Assembly (NCBI GenBank): GCA_046566145.1
Contig: JBKHXF010000011.1
Span: 1-64,000, forward strand
Direction of reading: 5' to 3'
DNA length: 64,000 nt
Source of the DNA: JBKHXF01 sp046566145
Lineage (GTDB): Bacteria; Actinomycetota; Nitriliruptoria; Nitriliruptorales; Nitriliruptoraceae
Position 1 is the first letter of the stretch. Each line of letters begins with the position of its first letter. The position numbers and the translations under genes were made by a program. Below are positions 8,157 through 16,410 of the stretch, one piece after another. Under the pieces are notes generated by a model that saw only the letters and a program-made list of their open reading frames with translations, did no database searches and had not been told where the DNA came from.

Positions 8157-9098
8157 GTGGTCCACGTCGCCGTGCTGTCCGGGGGGATCTCCCTCGAGCG
8201 GGAGGTGAGCCTGCGCTCCGGCACCCGCGTCGCCGACGCCCTGGCCGACCGGGGTCACCAGGTCACCCGCCTCGACGTCGACGCGCACCTGGTGCGGTCG
8301 CTGGGCGAGGCCGCCCCGGACGTGGTGTTCCTCGCGCTGCACGGCTCCGCGGGCGAGGACGGGACCGTCCAGTCGCTGCTGGAGGTCCTCGAGCTGCCCT
8401 ACACCGGCCCGGACGTGCTCGCGTCGTCGCTCGGGTGGTCGAAGCCGATCGCGCAGGGGCTGTACCGCCGCGCCGGGCTGGCCGTGCCGGCCTCGGTGAC
8501 GCTGTCGCAGCAGGCGTTCCGCGAGATGGGCGCCGCCGCCGCGATGGAGCACGTGGCCGACGAGCTCGGCCTGCCGCTGGTGGTGAAGCCGGCGACCGGC
8601 GGGTCGTCGCTCGGCATCGGGTTCGTGGCGACGGTCTCGGCCCTGCCCGCCGCCATCGTCGGCGCGCTGTCCTACGCCGACGCGGTCCTGATCGAGCGGG
8701 CCGTCGAGGGCACCGAGGTGGCCGTGTCCGTGCTCGACGGCGCGCCGTTGCCGCCCGTCGAGATCCGCCCCAAGGAGGGCGCCTACGACTTCGCCGCGCG
8801 CTACACCGCCGGCGCCACGGAGTTCCACGTGCCCGCCCGGCTCGACGACGACGTGCTGGCGGCCTGCCAGGACACGGCCGTGCGCGCGTTCGAGGCCATC
8901 GGGGCGCGGCACGTGTCGCGCGCCGACCTCATCGTGGACGCCGCCGGGACCCCGTGGATCCTCGAGCTCGACACGTGCCCGGGGCTCACCGACACGTCGC
9001 TGCTTCCGCTCGCGGCGCAGGCGGCCGGGCTCGACTTCGGCGACCTGTGCGAGCGGATCGTGTCGTGCGCGCTCGCCGGCGCGGAGGGCACGGCGTGA
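8157..9098 (+). CDS. ddl: D-alanine–D-alanine ligase
   Basis: A 313-residue ATP-grasp ligase joining two D-Ala for peptidoglycan precursors. The N-terminal VLSGGISLEREVSLRSG motif is characteristic of Ddl (GGxSxEREVS). The central LPLVVKPATGGSSLGIGFV is the ATP-grasp glycine loop, and VSRADLIVD…PWILELDTCPGLTDTSLLP contains the C-terminal metal-binding Glu/Asn region and end loop; the usual NTxPG appears here as DTCPG. The GTG at 8157 has GAGGAG 6 nt upstream. First gene of a tight ddl–HAD–rpiA operon with GTGA overlaps. Confidence 0.9.
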   Translation: MVHVAVLSGGISLEREVSLRSGTRVADALADRGHQVTRLDVDAHLVRSLGEAAPDVVFLALHGSAGEDGTVQSLLEVLELPYTGPDVLASSLGWSKPIAQGLYRRAGLAVPASVTLSQQAFREMGAAAAMEHVADELGLPLVVKPATGGSSLGIGFVATVSALPAAIVGALSYADAVLIERAVEGTEVAVSVLDGAPLPPVEIRPKEGAYDFAARYTAGATEFHVPARLDDDVLAACQDTAVRAFEAIGARHVSRADLIVDAAGTPWILELDTCPGLTDTSLLPLAAQAAGLDFGDLCERIVSCALAGAEGTA

Positions 9099-9805
9099 CC
9101 GACGCGGTGCAGGACGACGACGCCATCGAGGTCGTCGGCCCCCCGCCGACGGCGGTGGTGTTCGACGTGGGCGAGGTGCTCATCGACGAGACGCGGGTGT
9201 GGGCCACCTGGGCCGACCTCGTGGGTGTGTCAGGACTGACGTTCGGTGCGGTGCTCGGGGCGGCCGTCGTGCAGGGCGAGGACTGGCCCGCGGTCTTCGA
9301 GCACGTGGCCCCGAACGTGGTGTGGCAGGAGCTCGAGGAGGAGCACGAGCGTCGGTACGGCGGCTTCCGGGAGGAGGACCTGTACGCCGACGTGCGTCCT
9401 GCTCTGGGCGAGCTGCGCGAGGCCGGGTTCGTGGTCGCGATCGCCGGCAACCAACCGGCCCGCCGCCAGGCACAGCTCGAGGCCCTCGCGCTGCCCACCG
9501 ACCACCTCGCCATGAGCGAGCTGCTGGGGGCGGAGAAGCCATCCGAGGCCTTCTACACGGCCGTGCTGGACCTCCTCGGCGTCGACGACCCGGCCCGGGT
9601 CCTCTACGTCGGGGACCGCGTCGACAACGACGTGCTGCCCGCGGCCGCGTTCGGCATGCGCACCTGCTGGCTGCGCCGAGGGCCCTGGGGCCAGCTGCAC
9701 GACCTGCCCGAGGAGACCGACGCCGACCTCGTCCTCGACGGGCTCGGCGAGCTGCCGCTGCTGCTCGTGCAGTGGCGTCAGGAGCACGAGGAGGCGAGCG
9801 CGTGA
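9095..9805 (+). CDS. HAD-superfamily hydrolase
   Basis: A 236-residue HAD subfamily IA protein. Motif I is VVFDVGEVLIDE, with the nucleophilic Asp but Gly at the usual second Asp, as in the YihX-like branch. Motif II falls around VVAIAGNQP, the Lys of motif III is in GAEKPSEAFY, and motif IV is YVGDRVDNDVLPA. The helical cap inserts between motifs I and II. Its GTG start overlaps the ddl stop (GTGA) and its stop overlaps rpiA in the same way. Phosphatase substrate unknown. Confidence 0.85.
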   Translation: MTDAVQDDDAIEVVGPPPTAVVFDVGEVLIDETRVWATWADLVGVSGLTFGAVLGAAVVQGEDWPAVFEHVAPNVVWQELEEEHERRYGGFREEDLYADVRPALGELREAGFVVAIAGNQPARRQAQLEALALPTDHLAMSELLGAEKPSEAFYTAVLDLLGVDDPARVLYVGDRVDNDVLPAAAFGMRTCWLRRGPWGQLHDLPEETDADLVLDGLGELPLLLVQWRQEHEEASA

Positions 9806-10503
9806 CCGACGTGGACGTGGCGAAGCGAGCGGCCGGCCGGGCGGCCGCCGAGCTGGTCGAGGACGGCATGCGGCTCGGGCTCGGGACCGGTTCGACCGTC
9901 GCCTTCTTCCTCGACGCGCTCGCCGAGCGGGAGCTGCGGGTGTCGGGGGTGCCGACCTCCGAGCAGACCGCCCTGCGCTGCCGGGAGCTGGGGATCGAGC
10001 TGCTGGACCCCGGGGACGTCGAGCGGCTCGACCTCTGCGTGGACGGCGCGGACGAGCTGACGTCGGACCTGACGCTCACGAAGGGGGGCGGGGGCGCCCT
10101 GCTGCGCGAGAAGGTCGTCGCGACCCTCTCGGACCGCATGGTCGTGATCGCGACCGTCGACAAGCTGGTGGAGCGCCTGGGCGACACCTTCGCCCTGCCG
10201 GTCGAGGTCGTCCCGTTCGCGGTCGGCCCGGTCACGCGCCGCCTCCGTGAGCTTGGCGCGTCCGCCGTGGAGCCACGCGGTGACGGCGACTACCGCACCG
10301 ACAACCTGAACGCGGTGCTCGACGCCACCTTCGCCGGCGGCATCGAGGACCCCGCGGTGCTCGACCTGGTGCTGGCCACGGTGCCGGGCGTCGCCGAGCA
10401 CGGCCTGTTCGTCGACCTCGCCCAGATGGCCTTGCTGGGGGCCCCCGACGGCGAGGTCACCCGGATCGAGGTCCCCACCGCCACGGACCCCGTGGACGGC
10501 TGA
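9802..10503 (+). CDS. rpiA: Ribose-5-phosphate isomerase A
   Basis: A 233-residue RpiA converting ribose 5-phosphate and ribulose 5-phosphate. Family motifs are present: LGLGTGSTVAFFLDAL (residues ~26–41, phosphate loop), VDGADELTSDL with the catalytic Asp pair, LTKGGGGALLREKVVA with catalytic Glu/Lys, and DNLNAVLDATF. Translation is coupled to the HAD gene through GTGA. A hairpin follows immediately between rpiA and the convergent parB. Confidence 0.93.
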   Translation: MTDVDVAKRAAGRAAAELVEDGMRLGLGTGSTVAFFLDALAERELRVSGVPTSEQTALRCRELGIELLDPGDVERLDLCVDGADELTSDLTLTKGGGGALLREKVVATLSDRMVVIATVDKLVERLGDTFALPVEVVPFAVGPVTRRLRELGASAVEPRGDGDYRTDNLNAVLDATFAGGIEDPAVLDLVLATVPGVAEHGLFVDLAQMALLGAPDGEVTRIEVPTATDPVDG

Positions 10504-10511
10504 GGCGCCCC

Positions 10512-10541
10512 GTCCCACCGTTCCACGGGGAACGGTCGGGA
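10512..10541. terminator. Bidirectional hairpin with parS-like core (rpiA/parB)
   Basis: A long inverted repeat, GTCCC-ACCGTTCC around ACGG with GGAACGGT-CGGGAC on the other side, fills the 60-bp gap between convergent rpiA and parB, so a shared terminator is likely. Its centre, GTTCCACGGGGAAC at 10520–10533, differs from the perfect parS core by one base and may be a weak or decayed ParB site. Confidence 0.6.
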
Positions 10542-10563
10542 CGCGGCTAGCCCCGCAGGCGGC

Positions 10564-11523
10564 TCAGCCGTCGAGGTCGAGGTCGGTCTGGAGACCGCGG
10601 GCGATGACGCCGACGATCCGCTCGAGGTCGTCGACGGAGCCGAACTCCACGGTCAGCTTGCCGGTCCGGGCACCCATCGAGATGCGGACCCGGGCCATCA
10701 GGGCGTCGGAGAGGTTCTCCTGCAGCTCCACGAGCCCCGGTGCCGTCAGGTTGCGACGGGGACCCGAGCCACCCCCCGAGGCCCTGCTGCCCCCGCCGGC
10801 GCCGCCGGCGGAGCCGCCGCCGGGCGACGCCGCGGCCTCGGCGTCCATCATCTGCAGCCGGACGTGCTCCTCGGTGGCGCGGACCGACATCCCCTCGGTG
10901 ACGATCCGATCGGCGAGGCGCTCCTGCGCGTTGCGCTCCGGCAGCGCCAGGATCGCCTTGGCGTGCCCCGCCGTGAGGATCCCGGCCGCGACCTTGCGCT
11001 GGACGCCGGAGGGGAGGCTGAGGAGGCGGAGGGCGTTCGAGATCGCCGGACGGGACTTGCCGAGCCGCTTGGCGAGCTCCTCCTGGGTGACCCCGAAGTC
11101 GTCCAGCAGCTGCGAGTAGGCGGCGGCCTCCTCCAGCGGGTTGAGCTGCACCCGGTGGATGTTCTCGACCAGCGCCTCCTTCAGGAGGTCGTCGTCCTCG
11201 GTGTCGCGCACGATGGCGGGCACCTTCGTGAGGCCGGCCATCTTCGACGCCCGCAGCCGCCGCTCACCGGCGATCAGCTCGTAGCGCTCGTCACCCAACG
11301 CTCGCACGACGATGGGCTGGAGCAACCCCATGTCGGCGATCGACGCCGAGAGCCCCTCGAGCTCCGCCTCGTCGAACACGCCGCGGGGCTGCCGGGGGTT
11401 CGGGGCGACCGCGCTGAGCGGCACCTCGATGAGCTGGGCGCCCTGGGCCTCCTGGGGGATGAGGGCGGCGAGCCCCCTGCCGAGGCCGCCGCGGCGGGCC
11501 GGACGCTGCTCGGTGTCGCTCAT
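10564..11523 (-). CDS. parB: Chromosome-partitioning protein ParB
   Basis: A 319-residue ParB/Spo0J. The N-terminal GGLGRGLAALIP is the ParA-stimulating motif. The CTPase domain includes NPRQPR and IAGERRLRAS (GERRxRA), the central helix-turn-helix is in VTQEELAKRLGKSRPAISNALRLL, and the C-terminal dimerisation part ends VEFGSVDDLERIVGVI. A Gly/Ser-rich linker (around GGGSAGGAGGGSRASGGGSG) joins the DNA-binding and dimer domains. The ATG overlaps the parA TGA (ATGA). It binds parS sites listed below and loads chromosome condensin/segregation machinery. Confidence 0.95.
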   Translation of the reverse strand: MSDTEQRPARRGGLGRGLAALIPQEAQGAQLIEVPLSAVAPNPRQPRGVFDEAELEGLSASIADMGLLQPIVVRALGDERYELIAGERRLRASKMAGLTKVPAIVRDTEDDDLLKEALVENIHRVQLNPLEEAAAYSQLLDDFGVTQEELAKRLGKSRPAISNALRLLSLPSGVQRKVAAGILTAGHAKAILALPERNAQERLADRIVTEGMSVRATEEHVRLQMMDAEAAASPGGGSAGGAGGGSRASGGGSGPRRNLTAPGLVELQENLSDALMARVRISMGARTGKLTVEFGSVDDLERIVGVIARGLQTDLDLDG

Positions 11524-13328
11524 CGCTCGTCCCTCTCATCGGCGGACGGACCGGCGTCCGCCCTCCACTCGGTGTGCCCGTGCCCGTCGACCTCGTCCGA
11601 GGTGCCGGGACGCCCGTGATCCTGGCTGGCGCCGTGTGGCTCGGTCGCGGGGCCCTCACCCGGCCTCTCGCCCTCGTCGCTGGCCGGACCCTCGCCCCCG
11701 AGACCGGCCACGACGCGCTGAGGAGCCTCAGGCGCGGCGTTCTGGGGATCGGTGGACCGGAGCGCCGAGAAGCTCGATAGCGCGCTCCTCAGGGCCTCTG
11801 AGGGCGTTCGCGCTGGTCGCGGCTCGTCTTCGGGCGGGCCGGGAGCCTCTGACGGGCTGACCGTGACCGTCGGGTCGTCCTCGTCGGCGTCGGGGGACGG
11901 CGGGTCAGCCGCCGGCGGCGCCCACGCCGGAGCGCCCGGTGGCAGGTCGGGCTGCGGGTCGTCCGCGAGCGAGCCGGGGCCGTCGTCACCGGTCGGGGGC
12001 GAGACCCATGAGCCGGCGTCGGGGTTGCCCGTGCCGTCGCCGTCCGATGCCTCCGGCGCGGGAGCCGGCGTCTCCTCCGAGGTGCTCGCATCCGGGCTCG
12101 CCGGCTCGGCGGCCGGCGGGGCGACCCCCGCGGGCGGACCGACCGCCGGACCGGTCTCCGCGACGGCCGGCAGGTCATCCGCGCCGTGCCCGCCGTCCTC
12201 ACGCGGCGCCGCCGGCGCGGTCTCCTCCTCCGCCGCGCCCTCGGCCGGTGCCCCGTCGTCCCCTGCCTCGTCGTCCGACAGCGCCGGACGCGGGAGGGAC
12301 AGCTCGTCGAGGTCCGAGGGGAGCGAGGTCGGCACGGCCGCGCCGACACGATCCGCGAGCTCGCCGTCGTCCGGTGTGTGTGCCGGCTCCTCGCCCCCGA
12401 GCAGCCGGTCCAACGGGGAACGCTCGTCCTGCTCCAGCTCCAGGTCCAGTCGTCGCGCGACCTCGCGGGCGAGCCGCTGGTAGGCGCGAGCCCCACGGCT
12501 GGTGGGATCGAACACCGTGATCGGCTGCCCGTAGGACGGTGCCTCCGACAGCCGAACGGTCCGGGGGATGATCGTCTGGTAGGCGACGTCCCCGAAGTGG
12601 TCACGTACCTCGTCCACGACCTGCTGCGAGAGGTTGGTGCGGCCGTCGAACATCGTCAGCACGACGCCGCCCATCTCGAGCTCCGGGTTCAGCGACCGGC
12701 CGACGAGCCGCACGGTGTTCATCAGCTGCCCGAGCCCCTCGAGGGCGTAGTACTCGCACTGGATGGGCACCAGCACCTGATCGGCTGCCGTCAGGGCGTT
12801 GATCGTCAGCAGCCCCAGGGAGGGCGGGCAGTCGATGAGGATGACGTCGTAGCGCTCCCGCACGCCGTCGAGGGCCTGCTTGAGCTTCTGCTCGCGCGAC
12901 ATCGCCGAGACCAGTTCGATCTCGGCCGCAGCGAGGTCCAGGCTCGACGGGACGACGTGCAGGTTGCGGACCGCGGTCGCCTCGGTGGCGTCCTCGACGT
13001 CCATGTCCTCCACGAGCACGCGGTAGGTGGACGGTGCACCCTGCTGGCCTCGCAGACCCAGACCGGTCGTCGCGTTGCCCTGCGGGTCGAGGTCGACGAC
13101 CAGGACCCGCGCACCCTCATCGGCCAGCGCGGAGGCGAGGGAGATGGTCGTGGTCGTCTTCCCGACGCCACCCTTCTGGTTCGTCACCGCCATCACGGTG
13201 CCCAAGCGAGCAGGAACGGGCGGGGACGACGGGGAGGTGGGTTCCTCCCGGACGCTCGCGCTGAGGTTCCACGTGGAACGATCGGGGCGACGCTCCTCGC
13301 TCGCGTCGCCGTGGCCGTTCGAGTCCAT
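11520..13328 (-). CDS. parA: ParA ATPase with a very long acidic disordered tail
   Basis: A 602-residue protein. Residues ~40–300 are a standard chromosomal ParA/Soj: deviant Walker A NQKGGVGKTTT at 50–60, Walker A' VVDLDPQGNAT at 78–87, Walker B VILIDCPPSLG at 162–172. Residues ~300–602 are a low-complexity Pro/Ala/Glu/Asp/Ser region with no recognisable fold; typical ParA proteins stop at 250–330 residues. Several possible readings of the tail (partner docking, phase behaviour, polar anchoring) are open. The ATG at 13328 has AGGGAG upstream; the frame beyond is not supported. A perfect parS lies inside codons ~16–21. Confidence 0.92.
   Translation of the reverse strand: MDSNGHGDASEERRPDRSTWNLSASVREEPTSPSSPPVPARLGTVMAVTNQKGGVGKTTTTISLASALADEGARVLVVDLDPQGNATTGLGLRGQQGAPSTYRVLVEDMDVEDATEATAVRNLHVVPSSLDLAAAEIELVSAMSREQKLKQALDGVRERYDVILIDCPPSLGLLTINALTAADQVLVPIQCEYYALEGLGQLMNTVRLVGRSLNPELEMGGVVLTMFDGRTNLSQQVVDEVRDHFGDVAYQTIIPRTVRLSEAPSYGQPITVFDPTSRGARAYQRLAREVARRLDLELEQDERSPLDRLLGGEEPAHTPDDGELADRVGAAVPTSLPSDLDELSLPRPALSDDEAGDDGAPAEGAAEEETAPAAPREDGGHGADDLPAVAETGPAVGPPAGVAPPAAEPASPDASTSEETPAPAPEASDGDGTGNPDAGSWVSPPTGDDGPGSLADDPQPDLPPGAPAWAPPAADPPSPDADEDDPTVTVSPSEAPGPPEDEPRPARTPSEALRSALSSFSALRSTDPQNAAPEAPQRVVAGLGGEGPASDEGERPGEGPATEPHGASQDHGRPGTSDEVDGHGHTEWRADAGPSADERDER
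13265..13280. other. parS: parS site 1 (inside parA)
   Basis: GGTTCCACGTGGAACG: the 14-bp core GTTCCACGTGGAAC (13266–13279) is a perfect palindrome matching the actinobacterial parS consensus. It sits in the parA coding sequence near its 5' end. Confidence 0.9.
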
Positions 13329-13359
13329 CGGGCTCCCTGCGGGTCGGATCACCGGCCTC

Positions 13360-13965
13360 TCACGAGGCGGGGGCGATGATAACAGTCTTGGGGGTGTGCG
13401 CGGTGGCTGCCGAGTCGCCGCTGGGGACATCCTCGGGCGTGCTGAGCACGCGTGCGCGCATGCGCTGGAGGACCCCGAGCGCCTCCTGGAGCTCCTCGGC
13501 CCACCGATCGCCCTTGATGGCGTACAGCAGACCGCCGGCGCGGAGGAACGGGAGGGTGATCGGCAGCAGGCGATCGAGGGGGGCGACCGCCCTCGCGGTC
13601 ACCAGGTCGAAGCGGTGGGCATGCGCCGAGAGCAGGTCCTCGGCCCGCCCGTGGAGCACGCGGACCCGGAGACCCATCGCCTCGGCCGTCTCCTCGAGGA
13701 ACTGCGCCTTCTTGCCGGTCGCCTCGAGCAGCGTGACGCGCAGATCGGGTCGCACCGCAGCCACGACGAGGCCGGGGAACCCTCCACCGGACCCCACATC
13801 GAGGAGGTCCCCCGTACCCGAGGGCAGCATCCCGGCGAACGCGACGCACTCCGGGATGTGCCGCTCCTCGAGTTCGTCCCGGGCACGCCGGGAGACGAGG
13901 TTGTGCTCGGAGGTGCGGACGGCCTCGGCGAAGACCTTGAGGGCGGCGCTGGGATCGGTGGGCAT
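13360..13965 (-). CDS. rsmG: 16S rRNA (guanine527-N7)-methyltransferase RsmG
   Basis: A 201-residue GidB/RsmG that methylates G527 in 16S rRNA. The SAM site LLDVGSGGGFPGLVVAAVRP is the family signature, followed by VTLLEATGKKAQFLEE and DLVTARAVAPLDRLL. It lies 31 bp upstream of parA on the same strand, the classic gidB–parA–parB order. TACAGT lies 7 nt before the ATG, so its mRNA is probably leaderless. Confidence 0.94.
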   Translation of the reverse strand: MPTDPSAALKVFAEAVRTSEHNLVSRRARDELEERHIPECVAFAGMLPSGTGDLLDVGSGGGFPGLVVAAVRPDLRVTLLEATGKKAQFLEETAEAMGLRVRVLHGRAEDLLSAHAHRFDLVTARAVAPLDRLLPITLPFLRAGGLLYAIKGDRWAEELQEALGVLQRMRARVLSTPEDVPSGDSAATAHTPKTVIIAPAS

Positions 13966-13972
13966 GAGCGGG

Positions 13973-13978
13973 ACTGTA
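13973..13978 (-). promoter_or_regulatory. -10 box TACAGT of rsmG (leaderless)
   Basis: Read on the minus strand, TACAGT is followed by 7 nt and the rsmG ATG, with no Shine-Dalgarno. The promoter probably serves rsmG–parA–parB. Confidence 0.55.
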
Positions 13979-14118
13979 GCGCCGCCTGCGAGGCCCGAGA
14001 CCCGTTCGTCAGGGGACCCCGATACTGGGGCACGACCCGCACGGGACCGTCCGTGCTCCGGCCTGCCGGGTCGCCACACCCGACCGATCCCCCTCGGACG
14101 GTGGAGCGTTCCGGCGGA

Positions 14119-14134
14119 TGTTCCACGTGGAACG
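14119..14134. other. parS: parS site 2
   Basis: TGTTCCACGTGGAACG, containing the perfect 14-bp palindromic core GTTCCACGTGGAAC (14120–14133), about 150 bp upstream of rsmG. Confidence 0.93.
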
Positions 14135-15582
14135 TCCCGCTTCCTCGTCCCGCACGAGCCGGGCCGGCGCCTAGTGGCGCGCTCGGCCCCACGGCGCCGA
14201 GCGGGCAGCACCCCAGATGCGTGGTCGTGACTCGGCCTGGAGCCACGTGCGGGCCTCGTCTCCAGCCAGGAGCGCCGACACCGCCGGCCTGGCGAGAGCA
14301 GTCGGCAGCCGCCGAGCGCAGCGCGGCGTTCTCGGCGCGAGTCGCGCGGTTCGACCAGTCCTGCACCCCGGACCCCGACGGGATCGGCCGACCACGCCGC
14401 CGCGACGGGCTGACCCGACACAGCCCCGGTCCCGGCGTGGGTGAGGATGATCATCGCACCGGCGATACGGCATCCGTCGCGGCGTCCACCGCGCCGACGC
14501 GCCGACGCCCAACGTAACCCACCCACCGCCCTTCCCGAGCACCACGGTCGGCGGGCGGGGCCTCGCGCCCGAGCGATCATCGCAGGAGGCCCCACCCCGC
14601 CCCGCCGGCGACGGTCACCGCCCGCCGGTGAGGGTGGCACGTCCCGCTGGCCTGACCCGTGCGGCGCTCACCGATCGTCCTCCCGTGTGCGAGACCCTCC
14701 GGAGTCCCTCGTCGGCACGACCGGTCGGGCCCACCCGAACCCCTTCCGATCCCCTCTCGGGGGTTCCCCTGACCCTTCCGCGTCGAGAAGTCCTCACAGA
14801 GCGCGTCTGAGTGCGTTTCCGCAGGTCAGCCGGGTGTTCTCGGTCGTCCCGCAGCCGGACCCGCCTTGACCGGGGCGTGTGCCCCCGCGACCGACTCGAC
14901 GAGGACGCGGCGTCGGTACGGATCCGTGGCGCTCGCTCGCGGACGCCCGATGGATCGTCGAGGCACCCCTGCTCGACGACCCCGCTCGACGATCGCCGCA
15001 CACGTACGGCCACGCCGGCTGCCACACGCGCCGCACCGAACGGCCGAGGGGTCACCGGTCATGCGGGCGGAGGCCCGCCCGGACCCATCCTCGTACCCCC
15101 CTCGCTGGAGCTCCCGATGCTCGCTGGGTGTCCGGGGTCCGACCACGACCACCCGGCACGGCCGGCCCACCCCCGACGGCCGACGAGCCCCGCGACCGCA
15201 AGACGAACGGCGGGCTCGCCCGCACCTCCGACTCGGAGGTGCGACGGCGCTCGTCCTGGGCTCGACAGCTCCGTCCGGACCGAGCACCAACGACCCGGTG
15301 TCGCGATGACCGCAGGTGACGTCGCTCAGCGCGACGTACCCGTGGCCCGGCCCATCGACACCGGCGATGCCTCAGGAAGACCTCGGACCTGGCCCAGGAT
15401 CCGTCGTGCGGTGTCCGTCCATCCCGACCCCCCCAAGCCGCCGACGGCCCGCAGCCCGCGCACCCTCGGAGAGCAGCCGTCTCGGGGTCGCTCTTCGGCT
15501 CTCGGCCTCCGGCCCCCTAGGGGCGGCGACGGTCGCGATCTCCGTCGTTCCGCGGTCTTCCGGCCCGTTCCCGTCACGACCC

Positions 15583-15598
15583 TGTTCCACGTGGAACG
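15583..15598. other. parS: parS site 3
   Basis: TGTTCCACGTGGAACG with perfect core at 15584–15597, about 70 bp past the jag stop. Confidence 0.93.
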
Positions 15599-15668
15599 CT
15601 TCTCGCGCCGACCAACGGGACGGGCCCGGGGGAGGTCCCCCGGGCCCGTCACGCTGGTCTCGTGCGTC

Positions 15669-16382
15669 TCAGTCGTCGCTGGGTTCGATCACGACCCGAC
15701 GCCCGGGCTCCCGGCCCTGGCTCCGGCTCGTCACACCGTCCACCTTCGCGACGATGCCGTGCACGGCCTTGCGCTCGAACACGTCCATCGGCTCCAGACG
15801 GACCGCCTCACCGGTGTCCAGGACCTCGTCGATGGCCTCCTCGGCCTTCTCCTGGATCTTCTCCAGGCGACGCACCCGGTAGCCCTCGACGTCGACCTTC
15901 ACCCCGGTGCGGCGCTGGAACTGCCGCTGCAGGGCGCAGCGCAGGAGCTCCTGGATCGCCTCCAGGGTCTGCCCCCGCCGCCCGATGAGGACCCCACTGC
16001 CGACGTCGACGACCTCAACCTCGACGTAGTCCTCGAAGACCCGGAGCTTGAGGTCGCCCGGCAGGTCGAGCACGTCGAGCAGACCCTCGACGAAGTCCGC
16101 CGCCGCGTCCGCCTCGGCGTCGAGGTCCTCCTGCGTGAGGGGAGCCTCCTCCTCGCGGTCGTCGTGGTCATCCTCACCGCCGTCCACGCGGGGACGGCCA
16201 CGATCCCGGGAGGCTGCGTCCCGGAGCTCGAGCGTGAGCCTGGCGCCGACGGCGGTCGGGTCCAGCCCCGGGACGTCCAGGTCCACACGGACCTTCTCGA
16301 CGTCGCAGTCAGCGATCTCCGCCAGCGCAGCGGCGATGGCGCCGACGAGCGAGTCGGCCTCGGTGGTCGTGCGTCGGGTCAT
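15669..16382 (-). CDS. jag: Jag/KhpB RNA-binding protein (KH–R3H)
   Basis: A 237-residue protein. The N-terminus has an acidic region (PRVDGGEDDHDDREEEAPLT), then a KH domain (VEVVDVGSGVLIGRRGQTLEAIQELLRCALQRQ, with the GRRG loop) and a C-terminal R3H domain (EPMDVFERKAVHGIVAKVDGVTSRSQGREPGRRVVI; RKAVH stands for the R-x3-H motif). Jag/KhpB works with KhpA in RNA regulation of cell division and elongation. The ATG at 16382 is 28 bp after yidC, in the conserved rpmH–rnpA–yidD–yidC–jag operon. Confidence 0.93.
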   Translation of the reverse strand: MTRRTTTEADSLVGAIAAALAEIADCDVEKVRVDLDVPGLDPTAVGARLTLELRDAASRDRGRPRVDGGEDDHDDREEEAPLTQEDLDAEADAAADFVEGLLDVLDLPGDLKLRVFEDYVEVEVVDVGSGVLIGRRGQTLEAIQELLRCALQRQFQRRTGVKVDVEGYRVRRLEKIQEKAEEAIDEVLDTGEAVRLEPMDVFERKAVHGIVAKVDGVTSRSQGREPGRRVVIEPSDD

Positions 16383-16410
16383 GGTTGGTGGCTCCTGGTG
16401 GTGCGGGTCG

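Larger units (their letters stand above)
13979..15668. other. 1.7-kb gene-free segment between rsmG and jag
   Basis: Open frames here are Arg/Pro-rich on both strands, lack ribosome binding sites and show no recognisable domains, so I call no gene. The segment contains two perfect parS sites (14119, 15583), a short repeat GATCATCGCA at 14449 and 14575, and little else I can name. In an otherwise packed region it is the longest gap, and its parS content suggests a centromere-like role or the remains of deleted genes. Confidence 0.6.

Noticed and set aside
14171..15319. Several open frames in the rsmG–jag gap
   Set aside because: Arg/Pro/Ser/Ala-rich in all frames, no ribosome sites, no motifs, differing readings on both strands: typical of non-coding high-GC DNA.
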